This document shows, one piece after another, positions 1 through 6,055 of a stretch of DNA of 6,479 nucleotides. The DNA is taken from NCBI GenBank assembly GCA_017883485.1, contig JADGNM010000153.1:1-6479 (forward strand). Direction: 5' to 3'. Each line of letters opens with the position of its first letter. The stretch's first letter is position 1. This stretch comes from Methanosarcina sp. (GTDB lineage: Archaea; Halobacteriota; Methanosarcinia; Methanosarcinales; Methanosarcinaceae). The position numbers were made by a program, and so were the translations under genes. The notes under the pieces are model-generated. The model was not told the origin of the DNA. It made no database searches and saw nothing but the letters and a program-made list of their open reading frames with translations.

Positions 1-7
1 GATAAAT

Positions 8-29
8 GTCGTATAAAATAGAATACGAC
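8..29 (-). terminator. Stem-loop just after the beta-helix gene
   Basis: A perfect 7-bp inverted repeat, GTCGTAT (8-14) and ATACGAC (23-29), has an 8-nt loop and starts 13 nt after the stop codon of the minus-strand beta-helix gene. It is followed on the minus strand by ATTTATC, so the U-rich tail is weak. It may be a 3'-end or stability hairpin rather than a true intrinsic terminator. Confidence 0.35.
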
Positions 30-42
30 TATTCAGAATCAT

Positions 43-1728
43 TCAATCCTTGAGGATTGACTCGACACTAGTATTATCAGTAATAAAGTTGCTTGCAATA
101 TTATTGTTTAAAGCGGAGTTAAGGTCAATGCCTACTGTGTTGGAAGATGCAGTATTCTTGGAAATCGTGCTGTTGTCAGTAATGTGAAGCCTTATTCCTA
201 CATTGTTACCCTGAACCGTATTGTTATTTACTATGACTCCGGTTGAGTTTTCAGCATGGATTCCTCTGCGTGCATTGGTCTGTGCTATATTGCTGTCAAT
301 GTTACTATTATTGGAACTAAATAAGTAGATTCCATCTTCGAAGTTTGAATCTAAAGTGTTGCCAATAACTTTATTACTGCTAGCATTCGTAAGACGAATA
401 CCATCTTTACGGTTATTATTCACAATATTTTTTGAAACCGTATTACCAATACATGTTGAGCCTACTAAGAAAATACCTCTATCGTTTCCGGATACTACAT
501 TGTTAGATATTGTATTTTTGGACGCTTCCACATGGATACCGTAATACGTGTTCGAAGTTAATGTGTTGTTGTCCACAACATTATTTTCGCCGCAAAAACT
601 GTTCAAATAAATACCAGCGTTAACACACCCGTTTGCAGTATTACCAGTAATAGTATTTCCACTGTCATCATATGTACAGAAAATTCCCCAATTATCTCCT
701 TCTACATTGTTGTTCATAACATTGTTATTTTGGGAACGCCTCATAGCTATTCCGTAATCACTGCTTGTTACTCTATTATTTTGTAGGGTGTTTTTAGTGG
801 ACTCAAACAAGAAGATACCATGTTCTGAGTTACTTACATGATTATTCGATATTGTATTCGAATTGGAACTTGCAAGACTAATAGCGTTGGTGTTAACGTT
901 GGTGTTAGCTACATTGACTTGATAACCTATCATTTGCGCGCTGTTATTTGTCACGTTGTTTCCGTCCGAACGTGCCATATAGACAGCGGCTTGTCCGTCT
1001 AGGTTTAAAGTATTTCCATCAATGTTAACATTCCTTGAATCTTCTAATTGTATACCATAATTAGCATTGTTACTGATGGTGTTTCCTGAGAGGAGACTGC
1101 CTCTACAATTACTGCAATAAATCCCAATATTCTGGTTCGAAATCAAGTTTTGAGAAACCTCTATGTTACCGGCAGTATCAAGAGTTAAACCCCTGCCAGT
1201 CCCAACTGCGCTAGATCTGGTGAAGTTATTGTTAAGCACTTTGTTGTTACCAGTTGCAGTTTCCACTTTCACTCCGATGCCGTCGTTCAAAAAGATATTG
1301 TTTTCAACTGTACACTGTTTACTTTGAAACAGATAAACTCCTGCCAGGTTAGGATCTCCTGCCGCATTGGTTCTGCTGGCTCCAATAATAGTAAATCCTT
1401 TGACTCTGACATTAGTTTTGTATTTAATGGTAATTACACCACCAACTGTGGCAGGTGCTGAATTGTTGGCACTAATTACGGTTTTTGTAGGGTCATCAGA
1501 TGCTGCCACTAATGCTAGATCATTGAGATCGTTCAATTTACTTATATCAATATTCCCAATATAATTTCCAGGGTCTACAATGATCGTATCGCCTGAATGT
1601 GCACTGTTCACTGCGGCCTGTATGGGATTTCCCGCTCCCGGTTGGACATGAATTTCAGCCGCTGTTCCTACACAGGAACCTAATGTAAATATTAAAAATG
1701 CTAGTAATAGAAGTTTTATTCTGTTTAT
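43..1728 (-). CDS. Secreted Asn-rich right-handed beta-helix (NosD-like/PbH1 repeat) protein, apparent ATA start
   Basis: This encodes 561 residues when read from an ATA codon at 1728-1726. That codon lies 7 nt after a perfect GGAGG and opens a signal peptide: basic R3/K5, a hydrophobic stretch at 6-16, then LGSC (16-19), which resembles a lipobox, and TAA-E (22-25), a possible signal-peptidase site. The first standard in-frame start is GTG at 1611-1609, which would lose the signal peptide and the first beta-strand (IHVQPGAG, 26-33). The N-terminal cap with SGDTIIVDPGNY is typical of pectate-lyase-like folds. About 18 coils follow between residues ~130 and ~536, each about 22-28 residues, with a GI-aromatic/aliphatic-L strand and N-x-I-x-x-N turns, as in PbH1/NosD repeats. 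Such proteins are surface or exported carbohydrate-binding or structural proteins; despite the family name there is no sign of a copper or nitrous-oxide role. The chain ends soon after the last coil, with no PKD, PGF-CTERM or other anchor. The specific function is unknown. Confidence 0.82.
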   Translation of the reverse strand: MNRIKLLLLAFLIFTLGSCVGTAAEIHVQPGAGNPIQAAVNSAHSGDTIIVDPGNYIGNIDISKLNDLNDLALVAASDDPTKTVISANNSAPATVGGVITIKYKTNVRVKGFTIIGASRTNAAGDPNLAGVYLFQSKQCTVENNIFLNDGIGVKVETATGNNKVLNNNFTRSSAVGTGRGLTLDTAGNIEVSQNLISNQNIGIYCSNCRGSLLSGNTISNNANYGIQLEDSRNVNIDGNTLNLDGQAAVYMARSDGNNVTNNSAQMIGYQVNVANTNVNTNAISLASSNSNTISNNHVSNSEHGIFLFESTKNTLQNNRVTSSDYGIAMRRSQNNNVMNNNVEGDNWGIFCTYDDSGNTITGNTANGCVNAGIYLNSFCGENNVVDNNTLTSNTYYGIHVEASKNTISNNVVSGNDRGIFLVGSTCIGNTVSKNIVNNNRKDGIRLTNASSNKVIGNTLDSNFEDGIYLFSSNNSNIDSNIAQTNARRGIHAENSTGVIVNNNTVQGNNVGIRLHITDNSTISKNTASSNTVGIDLNSALNNNIASNFITDNTSVESILKD

Positions 1729-1735
1729 ATTAATT

Positions 1736-1740
1736 CCTCC
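1736..1740 (-). promoter_or_regulatory. GGAGG ribosome-binding site of the beta-helix gene
   Basis: A perfect GGAGG on the minus strand lies 7 nt before the ATA codon at 1728-1726. It decides the start: the signal-peptide reading frame begins here, while the downstream GTG at 1611 is over 120 nt away. The in-frame region upstream of it, back to a TAG, holds no ATG, GTG or TTG. Confidence 0.7.
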
Positions 1741-1803
1741 ATAGAAGTAGAAAAAAATTAAAAATGATACTTTCTACAATTAATTAGAAATTAATTACAA
1801 ATA

Positions 1804-1850
1804 CAATATAAACATATTGGTTCGAATAATGTTTTTAGAAGATTATATAA
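1804..1850 (-). promoter_or_regulatory. Candidate TATA elements for the beta-helix gene
   Basis: Two archaeal-like TATA sequences on the minus strand lie upstream of the beta-helix gene: TTATATAATC at 1850-1841 and GTTTATATTG at 1813-1804. With the usual spacing of about 25 nt they would give leaders of roughly 90 or 55 nt. Either is plausible in this AT-rich spacer, and no clear BRE was recognised. Confidence 0.3.
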
Positions 1851-1958
1851 GCTGCGAAAAACAGTAAAGCACATCTTTATATTCGGATTTCCCTCTCAGA
1901 TAAACCAATAGTTTTGTATCATGTTGAGATGAGAAATACATTTTCATTGGCTGCTTGT

Positions 1959-2031
1959 AGTTATTCTTACTTTAATCAATTGACAGTCTACCCAGGTGAC
2001 AAAACTACATCTTTCGACAATAAGAATAACT
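1959..2031. repeat. 11-bp perfect inverted repeat in the spacer
   Basis: AGTTATTCTTA at 1959-1969 and TAAGAATAACT at 2021-2031 are exact reverse complements separated by 51 nt. A second 9-bp pair, TAGTTTTGT (1909-1917) and ACAAAACTA (1999-2007), is interleaved with it. Flanking sequence does not extend the symmetry, and no target-site duplication was seen, so a mobile element is not supported. Confidence 0.45.
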
Positions 2032-2174
2032 TCCAATACTCCTAATTAATTAATATCAAAATCCAGACAGTTTATTAAAGAGAAAAATTAATATATTTTG
2101 TAAGTTATTCCTAAAACCACCTTCTTCTTTGTAAAATAATAATTAATTAAGTCACTATTTCTAAACATAGAATT

Positions 2175-2182
2175 AAAAAAAA
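2175..2182 (-). terminator. T8 tract downstream of the hyuA-like/deacetylase operon
   Basis: A run of eight A on the plus strand gives T8 on the minus strand, 45 nt after the deacetylase stop codon and followed by AATTCTAT. Archaeal RNA polymerase commonly terminates at such T-tracts without a hairpin, so this is the likeliest operon end. No strong stem precedes it. Confidence 0.4.
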
Positions 2183-2227
2183 TAGGAAACAGATAAAGAG
2201 TACAAACAAGAGTCGTATACTCGCTTA

Positions 2228-3718
2228 TCAGTAAACTGTTTCTTTTTTGGTTCTCATATTATATGCCCTATAGTCATCTTCTTTTTTATCCTGCAGGTAA
2301 ACATACTCGTATTCAGGATGATTGAGCCTTTTTCTGTACTCTTCCCTGGCTTCAGCCTGGCAATTGCCACAAGCGTAGATAGGAATGGACACTCCAAAGA
2401 TTCTGATATCTTGTGTACTCTTATGAGCGTGGGAATCGATGGTTATGTAGCCCTGGCAATTAGGACACATCCGGACTGTTTCTTCCTGAAATTCCTGAAT
2501 CATATCCGTGTCGTAAAAGATCTGTTTTTTCCGGCGGTAAAAATCCCCATGTTTCGCTACCTCTGCTTCTACAAGTTTATCTCTGTTTTTCCAGTTTTTA
2601 AGCTGCGCTGCCACTATCTCTTCCAGTGCCTGTCTGTCCCTTGCTGACTGGACAAACATACCTGGCTTGAAGTCAGGTTCTCTGACACAGGAGTAGTCAA
2701 GCCCTGCCATAGCCAGGATAATTCCCGTGTTAACATAAGGCAGTGCGGTCTGGATTGCGTAGCCTCCTTCAAGCACTGCCATATCAGGAGCAAGCTTCTC
2801 GTTAAGTTTTGCATAGCCCTGCGCGGAAAAGCGCATATTTGCCAGGGGGTCAGTATAATGGTTATCCTGTCCGGCAGAATTCAGGACAAGTTCCGGCTTG
2901 AAATCCTCAAGAATTGGCAGCACCAGAGAATCAAGTACATAGAGTATACCCTCATCCGGGGTTGCGGGTGGAAGGGGAATATTTATTGTCCTGCCAAGGG
3001 CTTTCGGACCTCCGAGCTCATTTATAAAGCCCGATCCAGGGTAAAGTGTCCTTCCATCCTGGTGGAAAGAGATAAAAAGCACATCCGGATCATTGTAGAA
3101 GATTTCCTGTGTTCCGTCCCCGTGGTGAACGTCAGTATCCACAATTGCAATCCTGCGGATTCCATATTTTTTTCTCAGGTATTCGACCAGGATTGCTTCA
3201 TTATTGATATTGCAAAAACCCCGGTTTCCGTGAGCGACTGTCATTGCGTGATGACCAGGCGGGCGGACAAGGGCAAAAGCGTTTTTAACCTCCCCTCTAA
3301 TAAGAGCATCTGCAAGAACGAGGCAGCTGCCTGCTGCAATAAGGTGGGGAGTTGTAGCCTGGGTCTTTATGTCAGGAACACAGAAATGAACCCTGGCAAT
3401 ATCCCTGTAATCTGCAAGACGAGGTTTATATTCAGCGATTTCAGGCAGATCCATCAGGCCTTCTTCAAAGATCTGGTCTCTTGTATAGAGAAGGCGTTCT
3501 TCCCTTTCCGGATGCGTCGGAGAGATGGCCCAGTCGAAAGCCGGGAAGAAAATAAGGCCTGTCTTTTCGGCTCTGGTGCGGTCTGCCGGAGAGAACGATC
3601 CCTTCTCCGATGCCTGTCCGGTTCTTTCCAATCCTATTCTAACTCCTTCCAATGATTCAGGTTCTTTTTCAGTCCCGCCTCTCAGTGCGTCCTTTATCTT
3701 TCCAAGCCCTAACTTCAT
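2228..3718 (-). CDS. Histone deacetylase/acetylpolyamine amidohydrolase-like enzyme with C-terminal zinc ribbon
   Basis: This 496-residue protein is a Zn-dependent deacylase of the class II HDAC/AcuC/acetylpolyamine amidohydrolase superfamily. The charged N-terminal ~52 residues look disordered. The arginase-like HDAC fold runs from about 55 to 345. Visible motifs are RPPGHHA (152-158, catalytic His156-His157), GFCNINN (167-173), DTDVHHGDGT (194-203, Zn ligands Asp196 and His198), GQDNHYTDPL (283-292, third ligand Asp285) and EGGY (317-320, catalytic Tyr320), so it should be active. It is longer than a typical AcuC (about 390): a charged helical linker leads to CPNC (418-421) and CGNC (450-453), a zinc-ribbon pattern. 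The ATG at 3718 is preferred over one 21 nt upstream because GGAGG (3731-3727) sits 8 nt before it and it overlaps the upstream TGA as ATGA. The substrate could be an acetylated protein, polyamine or other N-acyl metabolite; sequence alone does not decide. Confidence 0.93.
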   Translation of the reverse strand: MKLGLGKIKDALRGGTEKEPESLEGVRIGLERTGQASEKGSFSPADRTRAEKTGLIFFPAFDWAISPTHPEREERLLYTRDQIFEEGLMDLPEIAEYKPRLADYRDIARVHFCVPDIKTQATTPHLIAAGSCLVLADALIRGEVKNAFALVRPPGHHAMTVAHGNRGFCNINNEAILVEYLRKKYGIRRIAIVDTDVHHGDGTQEIFYNDPDVLFISFHQDGRTLYPGSGFINELGGPKALGRTINIPLPPATPDEGILYVLDSLVLPILEDFKPELVLNSAGQDNHYTDPLANMRFSAQGYAKLNEKLAPDMAVLEGGYAIQTALPYVNTGIILAMAGLDYSCVREPDFKPGMFVQSARDRQALEEIVAAQLKNWKNRDKLVEAEVAKHGDFYRRKKQIFYDTDMIQEFQEETVRMCPNCQGYITIDSHAHKSTQDIRIFGVSIPIYACGNCQAEAREEYRKRLNHPEYEYVYLQDKKEDDYRAYNMRTKKETVY

Positions 3719-5427
3719 ACATTCTCCCTCCTCTTCCATTCGGGGATCAGACCCGCCGGAATCTGCATATCCACATCAAAAATCCTCCCTACAGTGTACC
3801 AGCCGCTGACAACGTTGAAAACTTCACTATTAACAATCTCGGCTTCACCCGCATACTCTGAAATTCCAAAATTTTCCGCACGTTTCCTGAGCAGTTCTGC
3901 AGCTAGGGCTTCAGCCTCACTTAAGCGCATCTTGTTGAAATTGCCGATACCGGTTACGTCAAGGTTGACAATTTCTCCTTTTTCTGCGACTGAATATACT
4001 TTTTGTTCGGTATCGATGTGCAGGTTCAGAGTAAGCGTGGGCCTGGCAACGGCTGCCCCTATGGCGTTTCCTACTTCAGAATACTCAGGGATAGTAGGTT
4101 CTGCACGAAGTTTTTCTGCGATTCCTGCAATAAGACCCCTTGACCCGCCTCCGATTCCTACAACGTTTTGAGGCCTTGCCTTCTTCTCCTGGAGAACTTC
4201 CCATATCCTGTAAGCAGGCTCCTGTTCCCATTCAAGAAACATCTCATTGACTGCCTCAGCGATAATCTGCGTAGTTTTATCCACTATAAGGGATGCGGTT
4301 TCGGTTTCGGATTTCCCCAGTCTGGAAGCTGTGGCTGCAATCGCTTCCCTTGCACGCTCGATATTCCCAACCTCAATAAGCCCGAGCACCTTCAGAGCAT
4401 CAGTCGGAGTAGTATCATTTCCTCCCATACAGTAAGCAGGGCCTACCCTTTCAGGACCGACAGAGATTGCCTTTTTACCGCTGCTTGAATCTCTAACCCT
4501 TACAATGCTGTCCCCTCCCACAGCTATAGAGCGGACTGCAAAAGCCCGTATGTGTGTCAGGAAGCTTCCAAGTTTCGCGCCTTTGGAAGCTAAAAGGGGC
4601 TTTCCTGAAAGAATTAATGCCAGGTCTGTAGTGGTTCCTCCTATATCCACCACCACGGATGTCTCCCCCTCCGGAGTAAGGGCAAGAGCCCCAATTGTGC
4701 TGGCAGCAGGGCCCGAGAAAATAGTTTCTACAGGAAGATCCAGCGATTTCTCAAAAGGAAGGGTCCCACCGTCGGCTTTCAGTATATATACAGGAGCCCT
4801 GATATTTCTCTCCTCAAGGGCTTTTCTAACTTTTTCAACAAACTCCTTATACCGATCCCGAGTAGCCGAGGCAAACATTGTAGTTGCGATCCTTCTTGGG
4901 AAATTCAGTTTCCCCGAAACTTTGTGCCCAAGTTCCAGTTTGCACTCCGGATAGGTTTCCCTGAATATTTCCTCTATCATGAGTTCGTGAAAAGGATTTC
5001 TCTGTCCGAATTTGCTTATAACGGCAGCCCTTGAGAACCCCCTTCCCCGGACCCGGTCCACTGTTTCTCGAATCTCAGCTGCGTCCAGGCGCTGGATTTC
5101 CCTTCCCCTGTAATCCATAGCTCCTTTGAGATAAAAGCTGTCAGGAAAAGTATAGCTTGCAGGATTAATGCCTGGACCAGGAATGAGTAAAAGAGCCACT
5201 CTATCGGTTTTGCCTTCAGCGATGAGGTTTGTTATTACGGTCGTGCTAAAAACAACCCTTTCCAGTTGCTCAGGAGGGATATCTCTGCTGACCGCATCAA
5301 GGGCTTCAAGCAGTGAGTTTAAAAGATTTCCGGGCTCAGTGGAAACCTTGGCAGTACTGCATACTTCTCCGTTCCGGATTAGCACCGCATCCGTGGTGGT
5401 TCCTCCGACATCGATTCCTATTAGCAT
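3715..5427 (-). CDS. Hydantoinase/5-oxoprolinase family ATPase (HyuA-like)
   Basis: This 570-residue member of the HyuA/OplAH superfamily has the ASKHA ATPase fold. Family members use ATP to open cyclic amides such as hydantoins or 5-oxoproline, or to activate substrates in acetone and acetophenone carboxylases. The phosphate-1 loop IGIDVGGTTTDAV (3-15) begins at the extreme N-terminus. It is followed by a Hydant_A_N-like region (to ~180), SGPAAS (238-243), the phosphate-2 loop VVDIGGTTTD (259-268), IAVGGDSI (301-308), GPERVGPAYCMGGNDTTPTD (324-343), and an adenosine-motif-like VVGIGGGSRGL (422-432). Bacterial HyuA is nearer 690 residues, so this is a shorter archaeal form. No HyuB partner is present in the window. 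ATG 5427 is the first possible start, since an in-frame TAA lies 24 nt upstream; its ribosome-binding site is poor (AGGATAGGCGA). Its stop overlaps the deacetylase start by 4 nt, so the two form an operon. The family is certain but the substrate is not. Confidence 0.92.
   Translation of the reverse strand: MLIGIDVGGTTTDAVLIRNGEVCSTAKVSTEPGNLLNSLLEALDAVSRDIPPEQLERVVFSTTVITNLIAEGKTDRVALLLIPGPGINPASYTFPDSFYLKGAMDYRGREIQRLDAAEIRETVDRVRGRGFSRAAVISKFGQRNPFHELMIEEIFRETYPECKLELGHKVSGKLNFPRRIATTMFASATRDRYKEFVEKVRKALEERNIRAPVYILKADGGTLPFEKSLDLPVETIFSGPAASTIGALALTPEGETSVVVDIGGTTTDLALILSGKPLLASKGAKLGSFLTHIRAFAVRSIAVGGDSIVRVRDSSSGKKAISVGPERVGPAYCMGGNDTTPTDALKVLGLIEVGNIERAREAIAATASRLGKSETETASLIVDKTTQIIAEAVNEMFLEWEQEPAYRIWEVLQEKKARPQNVVGIGGGSRGLIAGIAEKLRAEPTIPEYSEVGNAIGAAVARPTLTLNLHIDTEQKVYSVAEKGEIVNLDVTGIGNFNKMRLSEAEALAAELLRKRAENFGISEYAGEAEIVNSEVFNVVSGWYTVGRIFDVDMQIPAGLIPEWKRRENV
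3727..3731 (-). promoter_or_regulatory. GGAGG ribosome-binding site that fixes the deacetylase start
   Basis: GGAGG (followed by GA) lies within the last codons of the hyuA-like gene, 8 nt before the ATG at 3718-3716. An ATG at 3739-3737 is in frame but lies upstream of this site, so it would translate through the ribosome-binding site. The placement points to a coupled start at 3718. Confidence 0.75.
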
Positions 5428-5637
5428 TTGAAATTCGCCTATCCTAACCTTTTATGTATCCTTAATGTCCTTCTTTCTGTCATTATAGCAAGCCTCAAAT
5501 GATCTCGTTATAGAAATAAGCATTCTCTTTATTTGAATCTCTGAAAGCCGATTTGTAAAGATCAAATTTGTAGAGAGCTGTTTAAAAGTGCCATCTGCCT
5601 GATTAAACTTATAATATTTTACATTATCTGAACTATT

Positions 5638-5645
5638 TATTTAAA
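5638..5645 (-). promoter_or_regulatory. Consensus TATA box (TTTAAATA), candidate promoter of the hyuA-like operon
   Basis: TTTAAATA on the minus strand (5645 to 5638) matches the archaeal TATA consensus TTTAWATA. Initiation about 25 nt downstream would give a leader of roughly 190 nt, which is long but not unusual for methanosarcinas. Weaker alternatives closer to the gene, such as TATTATAAG near 5610 and GCTATAATG near 5485, cannot be excluded. Confidence 0.3.
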
Positions 5646-5649
5646 AAAT

Positions 5650-5666
5650 GTTCCTGCTCTAGGAAC
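5650..5666. promoter_or_regulatory. Perfect palindrome next to the TATA box: possible operator or minimal terminator
   Basis: GTTCCT (5650-5655) and AGGAAC (5661-5666) form an exact 6-bp inverted repeat with a 5-nt spacer. On the minus strand it is followed after one base by T6 and then the TTTAAATA box. It therefore reads either as a regulator-binding site overlapping the BRE/TATA region or as a short hairpin plus T-tract terminating minus-strand transcripts from further upstream. Confidence 0.35.
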
Positions 5667-5786
5667 TCGAAAATGAGGAATAAGGTCCAAGATACAATAT
5701 TTTAATTTAATTCTGTATACTCAATAATTATATATCGTATAAGAATTATCTAGTTTTAGCTTGTCAATAACGATCTAAACACTCAA

Positions 5787-5865
5787 AATCAGTTCTCTGA
5801 ATCTCGAATTCTAAATATAATAGGGTTTCTGATAATGGATTGCAATCACGAGATTTTTACTGATT
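5787..5865. repeat. Nested inverted repeats enclosing a 10-bp palindrome
   Basis: AATCAGT (5787-5793) pairs with ACTGATT (5859-5865). Inside it AATCTCG (5800-5806) pairs with CGAGATT (5849-5855), and the 42-nt interior ends with the perfect palindrome GATTGCAATC (5838-5847). The pieces could form a stem with an internal loop in RNA or DNA, but AT-richness makes chance occurrence possible. Confidence 0.3.
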
Positions 5866-6000
5866 GAAAATATAATTTGTTCTACTGATAAAGGATAAGG
5901 GTTGTTTTCGGATTAGTCATGCATTAAATCATGGTTCGGATTTTGCCAATATAAACAGCATCACTCAAAACAGGCAGAGACAATAAATTGGTAAACTTAA

Positions 6001-6051
6001 ACTACATTCTGAGATAAATAATATAATAATTCTTACTTTTGGGGATGTAGT
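6001..6051 (+). promoter_or_regulatory. Leader inverted repeat that would mask the ribosome-binding site of the coiled-coil gene
   Basis: ACTACAT (6001-6007) is the exact reverse complement of ATGTAGT (6045-6051). Continuing inward, T6008-G6044, C6009-G6043 and T6010-G6042 also pair if G-U is allowed, giving a 10-bp stem that covers the GGGGAT (6041-6046) ribosome-binding site. This is meaningful only if transcription starts upstream of 6001, for example from CAATATAAAC at 5948-5957. Confidence 0.3.
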
Positions 6052-6055
6052 CTCG

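Larger units (their letters stand above)
1741..2227. other. AT-rich intergenic spacer, no convincing gene
   Basis: This 487-bp region lies between two minus-strand units. It holds the putative promoter of the beta-helix gene, two interleaved perfect inverted repeats (1909-1917 with 1999-2007; 1959-1969 with 2021-2031), and an A8 run on the plus strand near the end of the deacetylase operon. A 38-codon plus-strand frame (1929-2045) has no ribosome-binding site and no recognisable product. No tRNA or other structured RNA family was recognised. Confidence 0.6.
5428..6055. other. AT-rich intergenic region between divergent units, no gene seen
   Basis: About 630 bp separates the minus-strand hyuA-like operon from the plus-strand coiled-coil gene. 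Only tiny unsupported frames occur in it. It contains the TATA box and palindrome at 5638-5666, two nested 7-bp inverted repeats around a perfect 10-bp palindrome (5787-5865), and promoter-like sequences for the plus-strand gene (CAATATAAAC at 5948-5957; an AT-rich stretch at 6012-6030). No tRNA, rRNA, CRISPR or known riboswitch pattern was recognised. Confidence 0.6.

Noticed and set aside
43..1728. Short degenerate DNA repeats through the beta-helix gene, at first resembling a tandem-repeat or CRISPR-like array
   Set aside because: They follow the protein coils (Asn-rich turns) with variable unit lengths and no conserved DNA unit; they are coding repeats only.
1929..2045. A 38-codon plus-strand frame (MRNTFSLAAC...) in the spacer
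   Set aside because: It has no ribosome-binding site, no recognisable motif, and contains both arms of the 11-bp inverted repeat; it is most likely chance.
2858..3655. Long plus-strand open frame (265 codons) opposite the deacylase gene
   Set aside because: It is the antisense of a gene with every HDAC catalytic motif; the antisense translation has no domain pattern and no ribosome-binding context.
4505..4954. Plus-strand open frame of 149 codons opposite the hyuA-like gene
   Set aside because: It is an antisense shadow of a clearly coding region; its amino-acid pattern mirrors the sense codons.
5907..5942. TTCGGATT repeated at 5907-5914 and 5935-5942, with another copy near 1884
   Set aside because: An 8-nt word recurring three times is compatible with chance in this composition; there is no regular array or spacing.
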